Shown here: positions 5,402 to 13,223 of the stretch, one piece after another | Numbering within the stretch: position 1 is the first letter of the stretch | Layout: every line of letters starts with the position of its first letter | Assembly (NCBI GenBank): GCA_902783435.1 | Contig: CACZQV010000050.1 | Coordinates: 1 to 13,223, forward strand | From: an uncultured Erysipelotrichaceae bacterium | GTDB taxonomy: Bacteria; Bacillota_I; Bacilli_A; RF39; UBA660 | Direction of reading: 5' to 3' | Length of the DNA: 13,223 bases | Translations under genes and position numbers: made by a program | Notes under the pieces: generated by a model | Told to the model about the DNA's origin: nothing | The model's database searches: none | What the model saw: only the letters and a program-made list of their open reading frames with translations

Positions 5402-8400
5402 TCACTTCTTTATATACATTGTTATTGTGTGTGTTCTTTTATCATTTACTAGACTTATATTATTAGAAGCTAATTCTTTTCCGTCTAGTATTATTTTGTC
5501 TTTTGTTGATTTTATTACTTCGATATTATAATCTGTATCAAAGTAATGGTAAATTGATTTATATCCATCCCATGCAATTGGAATTTTTGGATCTAATAAT
5601 AAGTTTTTACCACGTTTTTTAATACCTAGTATTTCTTCTATACCTACTCTATAGAACCAACCAGCAGAACCTGTATACCATGTCCATCCACCGCGTGCAG
5701 GGAAATACTCAGATGAATAGATATCTGCCGCTATTACATATGGCTCTACTTTATACTTATCTACATCTTTTTCTTTTAATGATCTATTAACTGGGTTAAT
5801 CATTTGATAATAGCGATAAGCTCTATCATAATATCCTGCTTTTATTAAGGCCATTAAATACCATGATACAGAGTGAGTATATTGACCACCATTTTCTCTT
5901 ATACCTTTTGGATAATTCATAATATAACCTGGATTATTTAATGATTTAGAAAAAGCTGGAGTAAGTAATTTTATAATCTTATTCTTATTATCTACTAGTT
6001 GTTCTTCTACAGAAGTTATTACTTTTTCTTGATATTCTTTTGATGCTACTCCACTAAGAATAGAGAAACTTTGAGATATTAAATCTATCTTACATTCAGA
6101 GTTTTCATGAGAACCTAGTTTATCTCCATTATCGAAGTAAGCTCTTAAATAATATGATCCATCCCATGCTTTTTTATTTAAATTTTCTTTTAATTTTTCA
6201 TTAAACTTTGTATATTTTTCTTCATCAAAGGCTTTATCATAATCTTTCATTAACCTAGTAAAATCATCAATAATATTATATAAGAAGAATCCTAACCAAA
6301 CGCTTTCTCCTTTTCCTTTGATACCTACTCTATTCATTCCATCGTTCCAGTCTCCTCCACCCATTAAAGGTAGTTTATGAGGACCTAGGGAACTCATTGA
6401 TAATTCTAGTGATTTGTATAAGTGATTTAGTAGTGTATCTTTCTTATCAGAATAGTTAAATACCATACCTTTTTCATGTTCATAATCACTTAGTTTTTCT
6501 CCTACTACATATGGAACTTTTTCTTTTAAGATATCAAAGTCCTCTGTAACTTCTAGATAATGAATAGTTGCGTACACTAACCATAAATAATCATCTTTAT
6601 ATCTACTTCTTAAACCAAAGTGATTTTTTTCATGCCACCAATGAAGTACATCTCCTTCAGTAAACTGATGAGCAGCATTTATTAGTATTTGATTTCTTGT
6701 AAAATCTGGTTTAATTAAACAAATATTCATTGCATCTTGAAGTTGGTCTCTGTAACCAAATGCCCCTGATACTTGGTAGAATCCTGCTTTAGCTAAAATT
6801 CTTGAAGATATTGTTTGATATAAATACCAACCATTAATCATATAATCAAAACTATTATCTTTAGTTTTTACTTCTACAGTAGATAAAATATTATTCCAAT
6901 GATCTTTAACTCTCTTTAATTCTTTCTTACTATTAGTAGTATTTGTATATTTATTAATTAATGATAAGTTTTCTTCATCACTTAGACTACATCCCATTAC
7001 AAAGGCAATAGTTTTTTCTTCTTCACCTTTTAAGTCTAAATCAAAACTTATATTTTTAATTAACATTTTATTACATTCTGCATAAGATATTTTTTCAGAT
7101 GCAGACATAAATACATTTACATCACCATAGTTAATACTATAAACATTTCTAAGTTTTAAATAATTATCTTTTCCCATAAATTCAGATAGAATATGTCTTG
7201 TAGTTTTTTCTTCAAAATTACCGAATGTTGGATTTATAAAGAATTCTACATTTACTTTAGATTTATTTTTATGTTTATTTTTTACTTTCATTAAGTATAT
7301 TTTTACATTATCTTCTAAGGCAACAAATTCTGTAACTTCATGAGATAAATCTTCTGTTTCACTTTCTAATATACTATAACCAAATCCATGAGTACATTTT
7401 TCTGGATCAAATATTTGTCCATTGAATTTAAATCCTTCACTCTTATCATTTACTACTGTTTCATTAGTCCATGATGATATTTTAAATTCTCCTGAATTAT
7501 ATGCATATGTATATCCACAACCATTATTAGTTATGATAGTACCAAATGTTTTATTAGCTATTACATTAGTCCATGGAGTTGGAGTATTCTTATTATAAAT
7601 AACATATTCTCTACCATTATTCTTAAATCCACCATAAGAGTTATCATATACTAGTTTTTCTTTATTCTCTAATATTATATTATCTTCTGTAGGATAATGT
7701 TTATAATCACTAACTGTATTATTCTTTTGTAGTTCTTCTACTGCTTCTCTTAATGTTTTATGATTATCTACTACAAATTTTAATCTTGGTACTACATTTA
7801 ATAAACTTCTATCTTCTCTTGTGATATTTTCACTATTTATAACAGTAATAGATCCTGGTGTATGATAGAAACTATTTAGTGTATAAATACGATACATTTC
7901 TTCATCCACTTGTTTTTGAATTACTTTTGCATAGTCTCCACTTTCATTATTAATAATAATTATATCTACAAATATAGATTTATTTTTATAGTATTCAAAT
8001 GCTTTTAATATTTCATGGATGAAACTCATATCGCTAATATCATCAATTTCAACAGTTATGATTGGTCTATCTCCACTTACTCCAAATTTCCATAAACCAT
8101 TTTGTCCTAAAGCATTTCTTCTTAAATAATCCATTCTTTCTTCTGTAACTGATAATTTAGTTGTTTGATATAAGTAATTTAACATAATATTGTATGTTCT
8201 CATGTTTTCACCTGAGATATTCATATTCTTAGTATCAATTACATTCATAAGAGTTGATATTTTAAATTCTTTTTCTAAAGCAGTTTTATTATCATAATGA
8301 TTAATAATATCATTAATTTGTTCCCTACTTCTACCAAAAGCTACTAATAAGTATACTGATACTTCATTATTGGCAGGTACTGTTATTCTATTTCTAAGAG

Positions 8401-11400
8401 AAAGTACTGGATCTAAGTTATCTCCTGAATAATTAGATAAATCAGTATTAAGTGCTTTTGCATTACCTATAGTATTATTTCTACCAATAAAATTACTTCT
8501 TTCTGTTTCATAGCTAAATTTTTCTAAAGGATTATTCATTATTAATCTAGTTAACATATAACTATTAATACTAGAATCTCCTCTACTTTTTCTTATAGCT
8601 ATTAAACTATCTGTTTTAGAATCATATTCTGTTTTAATAAACATATTATTAAATACTCTATGACTTACATCATCCATATTTTCAGAAAGAATCGGTTCAG
8701 TATAACTAGTTAATTCTAATTCTTTATCAGTATCATCTTCGTTTTTAAAAGTAATCTTTCTGATTTCAGCATGATAATCTTTACATACAACTATTTCTGT
8801 TTTAGTAGATACTTTAGTATCTCTTCTTAGGAATTTTATTTTATCAGCTGCGAATACTACTTCATATTTATCAGGTTTTATATTCATAGGTGCATAAGTA
8901 TTAGACCAAACATATTCTGTATTAGTATCTTTTGCGAATAAGAATATACCATATTCTTGTTCTGTTACTTTACGATATCTATTTAATTGTTGTGTTCTAT
9001 ATCTAGAAAAACTATTACCTCTATCATTCATCATTAAACAATATTTTTTATTAGATAAAACTGACATTTCTGGTAAGTATGAAACATAGTTAAATGATCT
9101 AATATCATTTTCAATAGTTTCTTTATTGTAATCATATTTTTTATATTTAGCCATCTTCATATCAATAGTAGTTTTTATTTGAACTTTTTCTTTTAATAAT
9201 AATTCAAATGTTCTTATATTAACATTTTGATGGAAATATTTTTTTATAATATTCTTCTTTAAGTAATTAGTAATTCCAAGTAAACTCATACCTTGATGAT
9301 GGGCAAAATAAGCTCTTACTATACCATCATTATCATAATCATATGATTCATATAATCCATAATCAGAATACATTCCTAATTCTTTGAATTTTTTAATATT
9401 TTCATATACTTCTTCTGGGAATAATTCCATAGCCATAATTGATGAATATGGCGCAATTACTATTCTTGTTTCTTTATCTTCTTTAGCTTTTAAGTATGGT
9501 ACTCCGAATGCTTTATACTTATAATTTAGAGAATTATCTAATTCATTATAAGCAGATTCTGATATTCCCCAAGGTAGTTTATGAGATACTTTATTAATAA
9601 AATCTTTTCCACAAAATTCTGCAAAGTTATATGATTCGTCTAATAAAGTATTAGGATAATTCTTCATAAATAGAAGCGGCATAAAGTATTCAAAAGAAGT
9701 TCCACTCCATGAAATCAATCCTTTTCTTTTCTTATATGTAGTTAGTGATTTATCTAGACAGAACCAATGTTTTGTAGGGACATCACCTAAAGCTATCGCA
9801 ATATAACTAGTTAAACGTGATTCTGATGCAAACTTATTATAGTTATAAATTGAAAGACGAGCTTCATCATCATCATATCCTATACTAAATACATCTTTCT
9901 TTGTATATAATTTTTTAAAATTAGTATTACTTATTAATTTGTCACATAATTTTACTAGTTTATCTTCTTCTAAACTCTTTAGAAATTCACTTGTTACTAT
10001 TAAACTAGCTACTAAGTTACCGGAATCTACTGTAGATACAAAGTTAGGTGCCATTACAGTTTTAGTTTCAATATTATACCAGTTATATAGATGTCCATAC
10101 CATTTAGGTAGTGAATCTATACTATTTAAAATATTCTCTAATAATTTTACTGTTCTATTTCTATCAATAAACTCTAGTTCATATGCACTAATAACACTAG
10201 TTAGAGAGAATCCTATAGCTGTAGGAGACGTTCTTTTATCCAAACGTTCTTCTCTATTTTCTTGATAATTATCAGGAATTAAATAATTATATTCTTCACA
10301 TAAATTATCATTAAAATAATTCCATGTTTTTTCTGCTAGTTCTTTTAATTCATCTACTTGTTTATCTTTTAATTCAATTTGTGTATGATCTATATCTCTA
10401 CTTACTAGATATAATACAAATGGTGCACTTATAAAAATAAATGATAAGATATATGCTAAATAATTATTTTTATATATACCTATTCCTATAAATACTATAG
10501 ATATAATAATATTAAATATAAAATTCTTTATATAATTAAACAAACTTCCATTTACTGTTTTTTCTACTTCTTCAGCAGTTATCCAATTAAGTAAATGTTT
10601 ATGACTAAATAATAATCTATATAATGTTCTAAAGAAGGCATCCATATATAATTTTGTATAATATGGAATAGTCGCAAATACTATATATGATCTTATTATT
10701 AAACTCTTTCCACCAAAGTATAAATTCTTATAATAAATATCTTTATTATTCTTAGATTTTCTACTCATTTTACTTCTTAAAAAGAATATTATTGAAATAG
10801 CTATTTCTAATGCTACTATTAATATCCAAAATAAACTCTTTTTAAAACTACCTGTAAATGATAATAATAATACTAATAATAACATTGGATTTAAAAACAT
10901 TCTTATAATATTATCTAAAATTTTATATTTACCTAATAAGTTTATTGGGTTTTTAATTTTTCTATCATTTTTATTTTTTACTTTAGATTTTAACCATCCA
11001 ATTATTTGAGTATCTCCTCTAGCCCATCTATGTTGACGAGTTACATCTACTAAGAATCTTGATGGAAAGTCATCAATTACTTCAATGTCTGATACATATC
11101 CACATCTTAAATAATTACCTTCTAATAAGTCATGAGATAAAATCAAATTATCTGGGAATGTATTTTCTAATAAATTATTAAATACTTCTACATCATAAAT
11201 ACCTTTACCCACATAACTACCTTCATTAAATGTATCTTGATAAACATTAGGTACTACTGCAGAATATGTATCAAATCCACCAATACCTGCGAATATTTGA
11301 CTATATAAACTCTTATTAGTAGCCTCTATATCAACACTTACACGTGGTTGCATCAAAGCATAACCTTTTACTACTTTTGTTTTATTTTTATTAAATACTG

Positions 11401-13039
11401 GTTGATTTAGAGGGTGTGCCATTGCCCCTACTAAATTTAATGCAGAGTTTAATACTAATTTAGTATCTGTATCTAGTGTAATTACATATTTAATACCTAA
11501 TTTATTATTATGTAGAGTATTAACATTAAAATATTTATTCTCATCAATTTTTTCTCCTAGAAGTATTTGATTTAATTGAAGAAGTGCACCTCTTTTTCTT
11601 TCATAACCTAAATACTCTCCCTCATTAGGATTATATATACGTTTTCTATATATAAAATAGAATAAATCTTTCTTATATTTTTCATTTAACTCTTTAGCGT
11701 ATTTTTCACCATACTTTGATATATCTTCATCATAATCCATTATCTCAGTACTAGATGCTTTCACATCTCCTAAAAGAGTAAAATACAAGTTATCTGATTT
11801 ATTAATTAAATAGAAAGATTCCAATGTATCAAACATTTCCTTAATCTTTTTAGTATTAGATATTATTGTAGGAATAACTACCATAGTTTTAGATTCTTTA
11901 GGAATACCTTTAGAATAATCTAATTTTGGTATTGTAGTTGTTCTTATAAAAGATGTTAATAATTCATTAATAATTTGTCCTACTAATTGACTAATTGGAA
12001 TAAATAAAATAATAAAACTTAAAATTCTATATTTAATAAAATGAGATGATAAGAAATAATCTATAACTGAAGTTATTAATACTAATGAAATTATGTATAA
12101 TATAACTCTAAAAGTATTAGATTTATTCTTAATTAATTTAAATCCAATATGTTTATCTTTATTAAATATCTTTTCTAAATACTTATATTCATTCATATGT
12201 TTCTTTTTAGCTTGTTTAATAAGATTTCTTCGATATAATCTTTTAGATTCTATAGTCATATTTTTATATACAGAATCTGTTAATAAAAGTTTTTCTGTAG
12301 AAGATACTTTTTCATATAAATCTTCTAGTGAAAATTCAAAGAATTCTTTAAAGTCACTAAAAATATTAGAAATTAAAATATTATTATCTATCTTCTTTTG
12401 ATATTCTTCATTTACTAATTCTTTTAAACTTATGTTATTATTTTGTAGATATTCGTTTAATTCTTTAAATAGTTTATTACTATCATCTTGTGCTTTATAT
12501 AATTTATTATTAATTTCAAAAATAAAATGAGTGTTATTGGCAATATTGAAATTATCAGATATAAAATCTTCTAATTTTAGATCATCATGGTTTTTAATTA
12601 TAGTTACTACTTTTTCTTTATCAAGTATTCTTTTATATTCATCTTTACATAATTCTTCAAGTTTTTCTGTATAAATAAATACTAATAATGAAAATATTAT
12701 AGATAATTCATCATAAGAAAATTCTTTTTTTGTTTCTGTTTGATATTCTTTTAATTCATTTACTAAATATTTAAAACTAATATTATAGTTCTTTTTAGAA
12801 ACAATATTTTTTAAAAAGTAATAATTATCGTTAATAACTTTCTTTTGTTTTTTTAATATCTTTTTATCATTAAAAATATTATTTTTATGCTCTACTAATA
12901 AGTAATAATTATCTATTAGCCATTCATTAGTTATTTCTACATATTCATGATTTTTAGTTTTACCTACTAAAAAATTATAGTAGTCTGTAATGTTTTCAAA
13001 GTTATTAAAAAATTTCTTTAACATGTTTGCCATTCTCAT
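5402..13039 (-). CDS. Cyclic beta-1,2-glucan synthase-like protein (GT84-GH189-GH94), NdvB/ChvB type
   Basis: This 2,545-aa multidomain membrane enzyme (family members run to about 2,800) would build beta-1,2-glucan from UDP-glucose, trim it and close it into a ring. Residues 1-305 are a Lys/Asn-rich cytoplasmic region. Membrane helices lie at about 312-332 and 340-358, then a GT-A type glycosyltransferase (GT84) at 375-700 with DTD (523-525), SHDLLEG (D637) and RQHRWARGD (668-676). More helices follow at 717-760 and 840-880, around the family phrase LLNWITAEE (W819). A middle domain (about 895-1255) carries STVDSGN (D1005), SGTSFEYFMP (E1117), WGISES (E1161) and AHHQGM (H1247), matching the cyclising GH189 domain. 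Two GH94-type beta-sandwich regions start near 1320 and 1810 (PWTN, W1823), then the phosphorylase (alpha/alpha)6 domain with GYRDQLQDA (D2098), HWWHE and GDWNDGM (D2230, D2233). All key motifs look intact. From the ribosome binding site, Met3 (13033) is the likelier start. No exporter gene is adjacent. Confidence 0.93.
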   Translation of the reverse strand: MRMANMLKKFFNNFENITDYYNFLVGKTKNHEYVEITNEWLIDNYYLLVEHKNNIFNDKKILKKQKKVINDNYYFLKNIVSKKNYNISFKYLVNELKEYQTETKKEFSYDELSIIFSLLVFIYTEKLEELCKDEYKRILDKEKVVTIIKNHDDLKLEDFISDNFNIANNTHFIFEINNKLYKAQDDSNKLFKELNEYLQNNNISLKELVNEEYQKKIDNNILISNIFSDFKEFFEFSLEDLYEKVSSTEKLLLTDSVYKNMTIESKRLYRRNLIKQAKKKHMNEYKYLEKIFNKDKHIGFKLIKNKSNTFRVILYIISLVLITSVIDYFLSSHFIKYRILSFIILFIPISQLVGQIINELLTSFIRTTTIPKLDYSKGIPKESKTMVVIPTIISNTKKIKEMFDTLESFYLINKSDNLYFTLLGDVKASSTEIMDYDEDISKYGEKYAKELNEKYKKDLFYFIYRKRIYNPNEGEYLGYERKRGALLQLNQILLGEKIDENKYFNVNTLHNNKLGIKYVITLDTDTKLVLNSALNLVGAMAHPLNQPVFNKNKTKVVKGYALMQPRVSVDIEATNKSLYSQIFAGIGGFDTYSAVVPNVYQDTFNEGSYVGKGIYDVEVFNNLLENTFPDNLILSHDLLEGNYLRCGYVSDIEVIDDFPSRFLVDVTRQHRWARGDTQIIGWLKSKVKNKNDRKIKNPINLLGKYKILDNIIRMFLNPMLLLVLLLSFTGSFKKSLFWILIVALEIAISIIFFLRSKMSRKSKNNKDIYYKNLYFGGKSLIIRSYIVFATIPYYTKLYMDAFFRTLYRLLFSHKHLLNWITAEEVEKTVNGSLFNYIKNFIFNIIISIVFIGIGIYKNNYLAYILSFIFISAPFVLYLVSRDIDHTQIELKDKQVDELKELAEKTWNYFNDNLCEEYNYLIPDNYQENREERLDKRTSPTAIGFSLTSVISAYELEFIDRNRTVKLLENILNSIDSLPKWYGHLYNWYNIETKTVMAPNFVSTVDSGNLVASLIVTSEFLKSLEEDKLVKLCDKLISNTNFKKLYTKKDVFSIGYDDDEARLSIYNYNKFASESRLTSYIAIALGDVPTKHWFCLDKSLTTYKKRKGLISWSGTSFEYFMPLLFMKNYPNTLLDESYNFAEFCGKDFINKVSHKLPWGISESAYNELDNSLNYKYKAFGVPYLKAKEDKETRIVIAPYSSIMAMELFPEEVYENIKKFKELGMYSDYGLYESYDYDNDGIVRAYFAHHQGMSLLGITNYLKKNIIKKYFHQNVNIRTFELLLKEKVQIKTTIDMKMAKYKKYDYNKETIENDIRSFNYVSYLPEMSVLSNKKYCLMMNDRGNSFSRYRTQQLNRYRKVTEQEYGIFLFAKDTNTEYVWSNTYAPMNIKPDKYEVVFAADKIKFLRRDTKVSTKTEIVVCKDYHAEIRKITFKNEDDTDKELELTSYTEPILSENMDDVSHRVFNNMFIKTEYDSKTDSLIAIRKSRGDSSINSYMLTRLIMNNPLEKFSYETERSNFIGRNNTIGNAKALNTDLSNYSGDNLDPVLSLRNRITVPANNEVSVYLLVAFGRSREQINDIINHYDNKTALEKEFKISTLMNVIDTKNMNISGENMRTYNIMLNYLYQTTKLSVTEERMDYLRRNALGQNGLWKFGVSGDRPIITVEIDDISDMSFIHEILKAFEYYKNKSIFVDIIIINNESGDYAKVIQKQVDEEMYRIYTLNSFYHTPGSITVINSENITREDRSLLNVVPRLKFVVDNHKTLREAVEELQKNNTVSDYKHYPTEDNIILENKEKLVYDNSYGGFKNNGREYVIYNKNTPTPWTNVIANKTFGTIITNNGCGYTYAYNSGEFKISSWTNETVVNDKSEGFKFNGQIFDPEKCTHGFGYSILESETEDLSHEVTEFVALEDNVKIYLMKVKNKHKNKSKVNVEFFINPTFGNFEEKTTRHILSEFMGKDNYLKLRNVYSINYGDVNVFMSASEKISYAECNKMLIKNISFDLDLKGEEEKTIAFVMGCSLSDEENLSLINKYTNTTNSKKELKRVKDHWNNILSTVEVKTKDNSFDYMINGWYLYQTISSRILAKAGFYQVSGAFGYRDQLQDAMNICLIKPDFTRNQILINAAHQFTEGDVLHWWHEKNHFGLRSRYKDDYLWLVYATIHYLEVTEDFDILKEKVPYVVGEKLSDYEHEKGMVFNYSDKKDTLLNHLYKSLELSMSSLGPHKLPLMGGGDWNDGMNRVGIKGKGESVWLGFFLYNIIDDFTRLMKDYDKAFDEEKYTKFNEKLKENLNKKAWDGSYYLRAYFDNGDKLGSHENSECKIDLISQSFSILSGVASKEYQEKVITSVEEQLVDNKNKIIKLLTPAFSKSLNNPGYIMNYPKGIRENGGQYTHSVSWYLMALIKAGYYDRAYRYYQMINPVNRSLKEKDVDKYKVEPYVIAADIYSSEYFPARGGWTWYTGSAGWFYRVGIEEILGIKKRGKNLLLDPKIPIAWDGYKSIYHYFDTDYNIEVIKSTKDKIILDGKELASNNISLVNDKRTHTITMYIKK

Positions 13040-13042
13040 ACA

Positions 13043-13050
13043 CTCCTTCT
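13043..13050 (-). promoter_or_regulatory. Ribosome binding site that favours Met3 as start of the glucan synthase
   Basis: AGAAGGAG (13050-13043) ends only 3 nt before the first ATG (13039-13037) but 9 nt before the ATG of codon 3 (13033-13031). The longer spacing is close to optimal, so translation probably starts at 13033, giving MANMLKKFF as the N-terminus and 2,543 residues. Confidence 0.65.
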
Positions 13051-13056
13051 AAAAAA

Positions 13057-13065
13057 AGTATATCA
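13057..13065 (-). promoter_or_regulatory. Candidate extended -10 promoter of the glucan synthase operon
   Basis: TGATATACT (13065-13057) is a TGn-extended -10 with TATACT. A consensus TTGACA occurs at 13079-13074, but only 11 nt upstream, too close to serve as its -35. The 17-nt position reads TAGTTA. The leader would be short, ending in the AAGGAG site. The tRNA terminator lies upstream, so a promoter is needed here. Confidence 0.45.
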
Positions 13066-13109
13066 TAAATTAATGTCAATAACTAGGAATAAAAGCTAAA
13101 AAATTGCAT

Positions 13110-13133
13110 AAAAAAACTCGAATAATTCGAGTT
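13110..13133 (-). terminator. Intrinsic terminator of the tRNA-Ser unit
   Basis: AACTCGAA (13133-13126), a 3-nt loop TTA (13125-13123) and TTCGAGTT (13122-13115) form an 8-bp stem followed by five T (13114-13110). It lies 10 nt beyond the tRNA 3' end. No such T run follows it on the plus strand. Confidence 0.8.
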
Positions 13134-13143
13134 AATTTTATAA

Positions 13144-13223
13144 TGGCGGAGTAGGAGAGATTTGAACTCTCGCGCCAGTTGCCCGACCTACACCCTTAGC
13201 AGGGGCGCCTCTTCAGCCTCTTG
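13144..13223 (-). tRNA. tRNA-Ser (anticodon GCU), 5' end cut by window edge
   Basis: Read on the minus strand, this is the 3' 80 nt of a class II tRNA. The anticodon stem CGCCC/GGGTG encloses the loop CTGCTAA, with anticodon GCT at 13200-13198, which reads AGC/AGU serine codons. A long variable arm (GTCGG-GCAA-CTGGC) follows, as expected for tRNA-Ser. The T arm is GAGAG-TTCAAAT-CTCTC, the 3' acceptor strand CTACTCC, the discriminator G, and CCA is encoded in the DNA (13146-13144). The 5' acceptor strand and part of the D arm lie beyond the window. A hairpin terminator follows directly. Confidence 0.95.

Noticed and set aside
9939..10265. Plus-strand open frame of 108 codons
   Set aside because: It lies wholly antisense to the conserved GH189-like region of the glucan synthase, with no recognisable domain or ribosome binding site.
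12093..12401. Plus-strand open frame of 102 codons
   Set aside because: It is antisense to the N-terminal part of the glucan synthase, and its composition matches a shadow frame.
5402..13039. Glucan synthase as a fusion or assembly artefact, or as horizontally acquired
   Set aside because: The domain order is the normal one for cyclic glucan synthases, the gene has no internal stops, and its base and codon composition match the neighbours.
1..13223. CRISPR arrays, insertion sequences, phage genes or integration at the tRNA
   Set aside because: I saw no direct repeat-spacer pattern, transposase or integrase. The tRNA 3' end is followed by a normal terminator and a housekeeping-like arrangement, with no duplicated tRNA end inside the window.

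Overview
The window is strongly AT-rich and everything in it reads from the minus strand, so transcription runs from the right edge toward position 1. Short intergenic gaps, AGGAG-type ribosome binding sites, U-tailed hairpin terminators with their stop codons inside, AT-biased codon use, a SipW/TasA-type surface protein and a Firmicutes-type glucose-6-phosphate isomerase point to a low-GC Gram-positive bacterium. My best guess is an uncultured gut Bacilli or Mollicutes-related (RF39-like) lineage; this is inference. Trp is always TGG and no in-frame TGA interrupts about 4,200 codons, so the standard bacterial code applies rather than the Mycoplasma code.

Layout from right to left (5'->3' of transcription). 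A tRNA-Ser(GCU) runs off the right edge and is followed by its terminator. Next is a transcription unit of two genes: a very large (about 2,545 aa) membrane protein of the cyclic beta-1,2-glucan synthase type (GT84 glycosyltransferase, GH189-like middle domain, GH94 phosphorylase domain), and, 4 nt downstream, a 154-aa protein that looks like a DnaQ/RNase T-fold exonuclease without its catalytic acids. A terminator closes this unit. A single-gene unit follows, encoding a 457-aa membrane-anchored surface protein with its own promoter, palindromic upstream DNA and terminator. Then comes a three-gene operon: pgi (glucose-6-phosphate isomerase), a PAP2-family membrane phosphatase, and a HAD/Cof-family protein that has lost its nucleophile. 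These are packed with a 7-nt gap and then a 23-nt overlap, and end in a terminator. Last, with its own promoter, is an RluA-family pseudouridine synthase that starts with TTG and runs off the left edge.

How it fits together: the glucan synthase would use UDP-glucose, and Pgi sits at the glucose-6-phosphate branch point that feeds sugar nucleotide synthesis and glycolysis, but the two are in separate transcription units, so this link is only suggestive. The main points of interest are the very large glucan synthase in an apparently small-genome Firmicute with no exporter beside it, two intact but catalytically degenerate enzymes (HAD and DnaQ-like) each last in its operon, and promoters interleaved with the upstream gene's terminator. 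No mobile element, CRISPR array or intergenic stretch over 300 bases is present.
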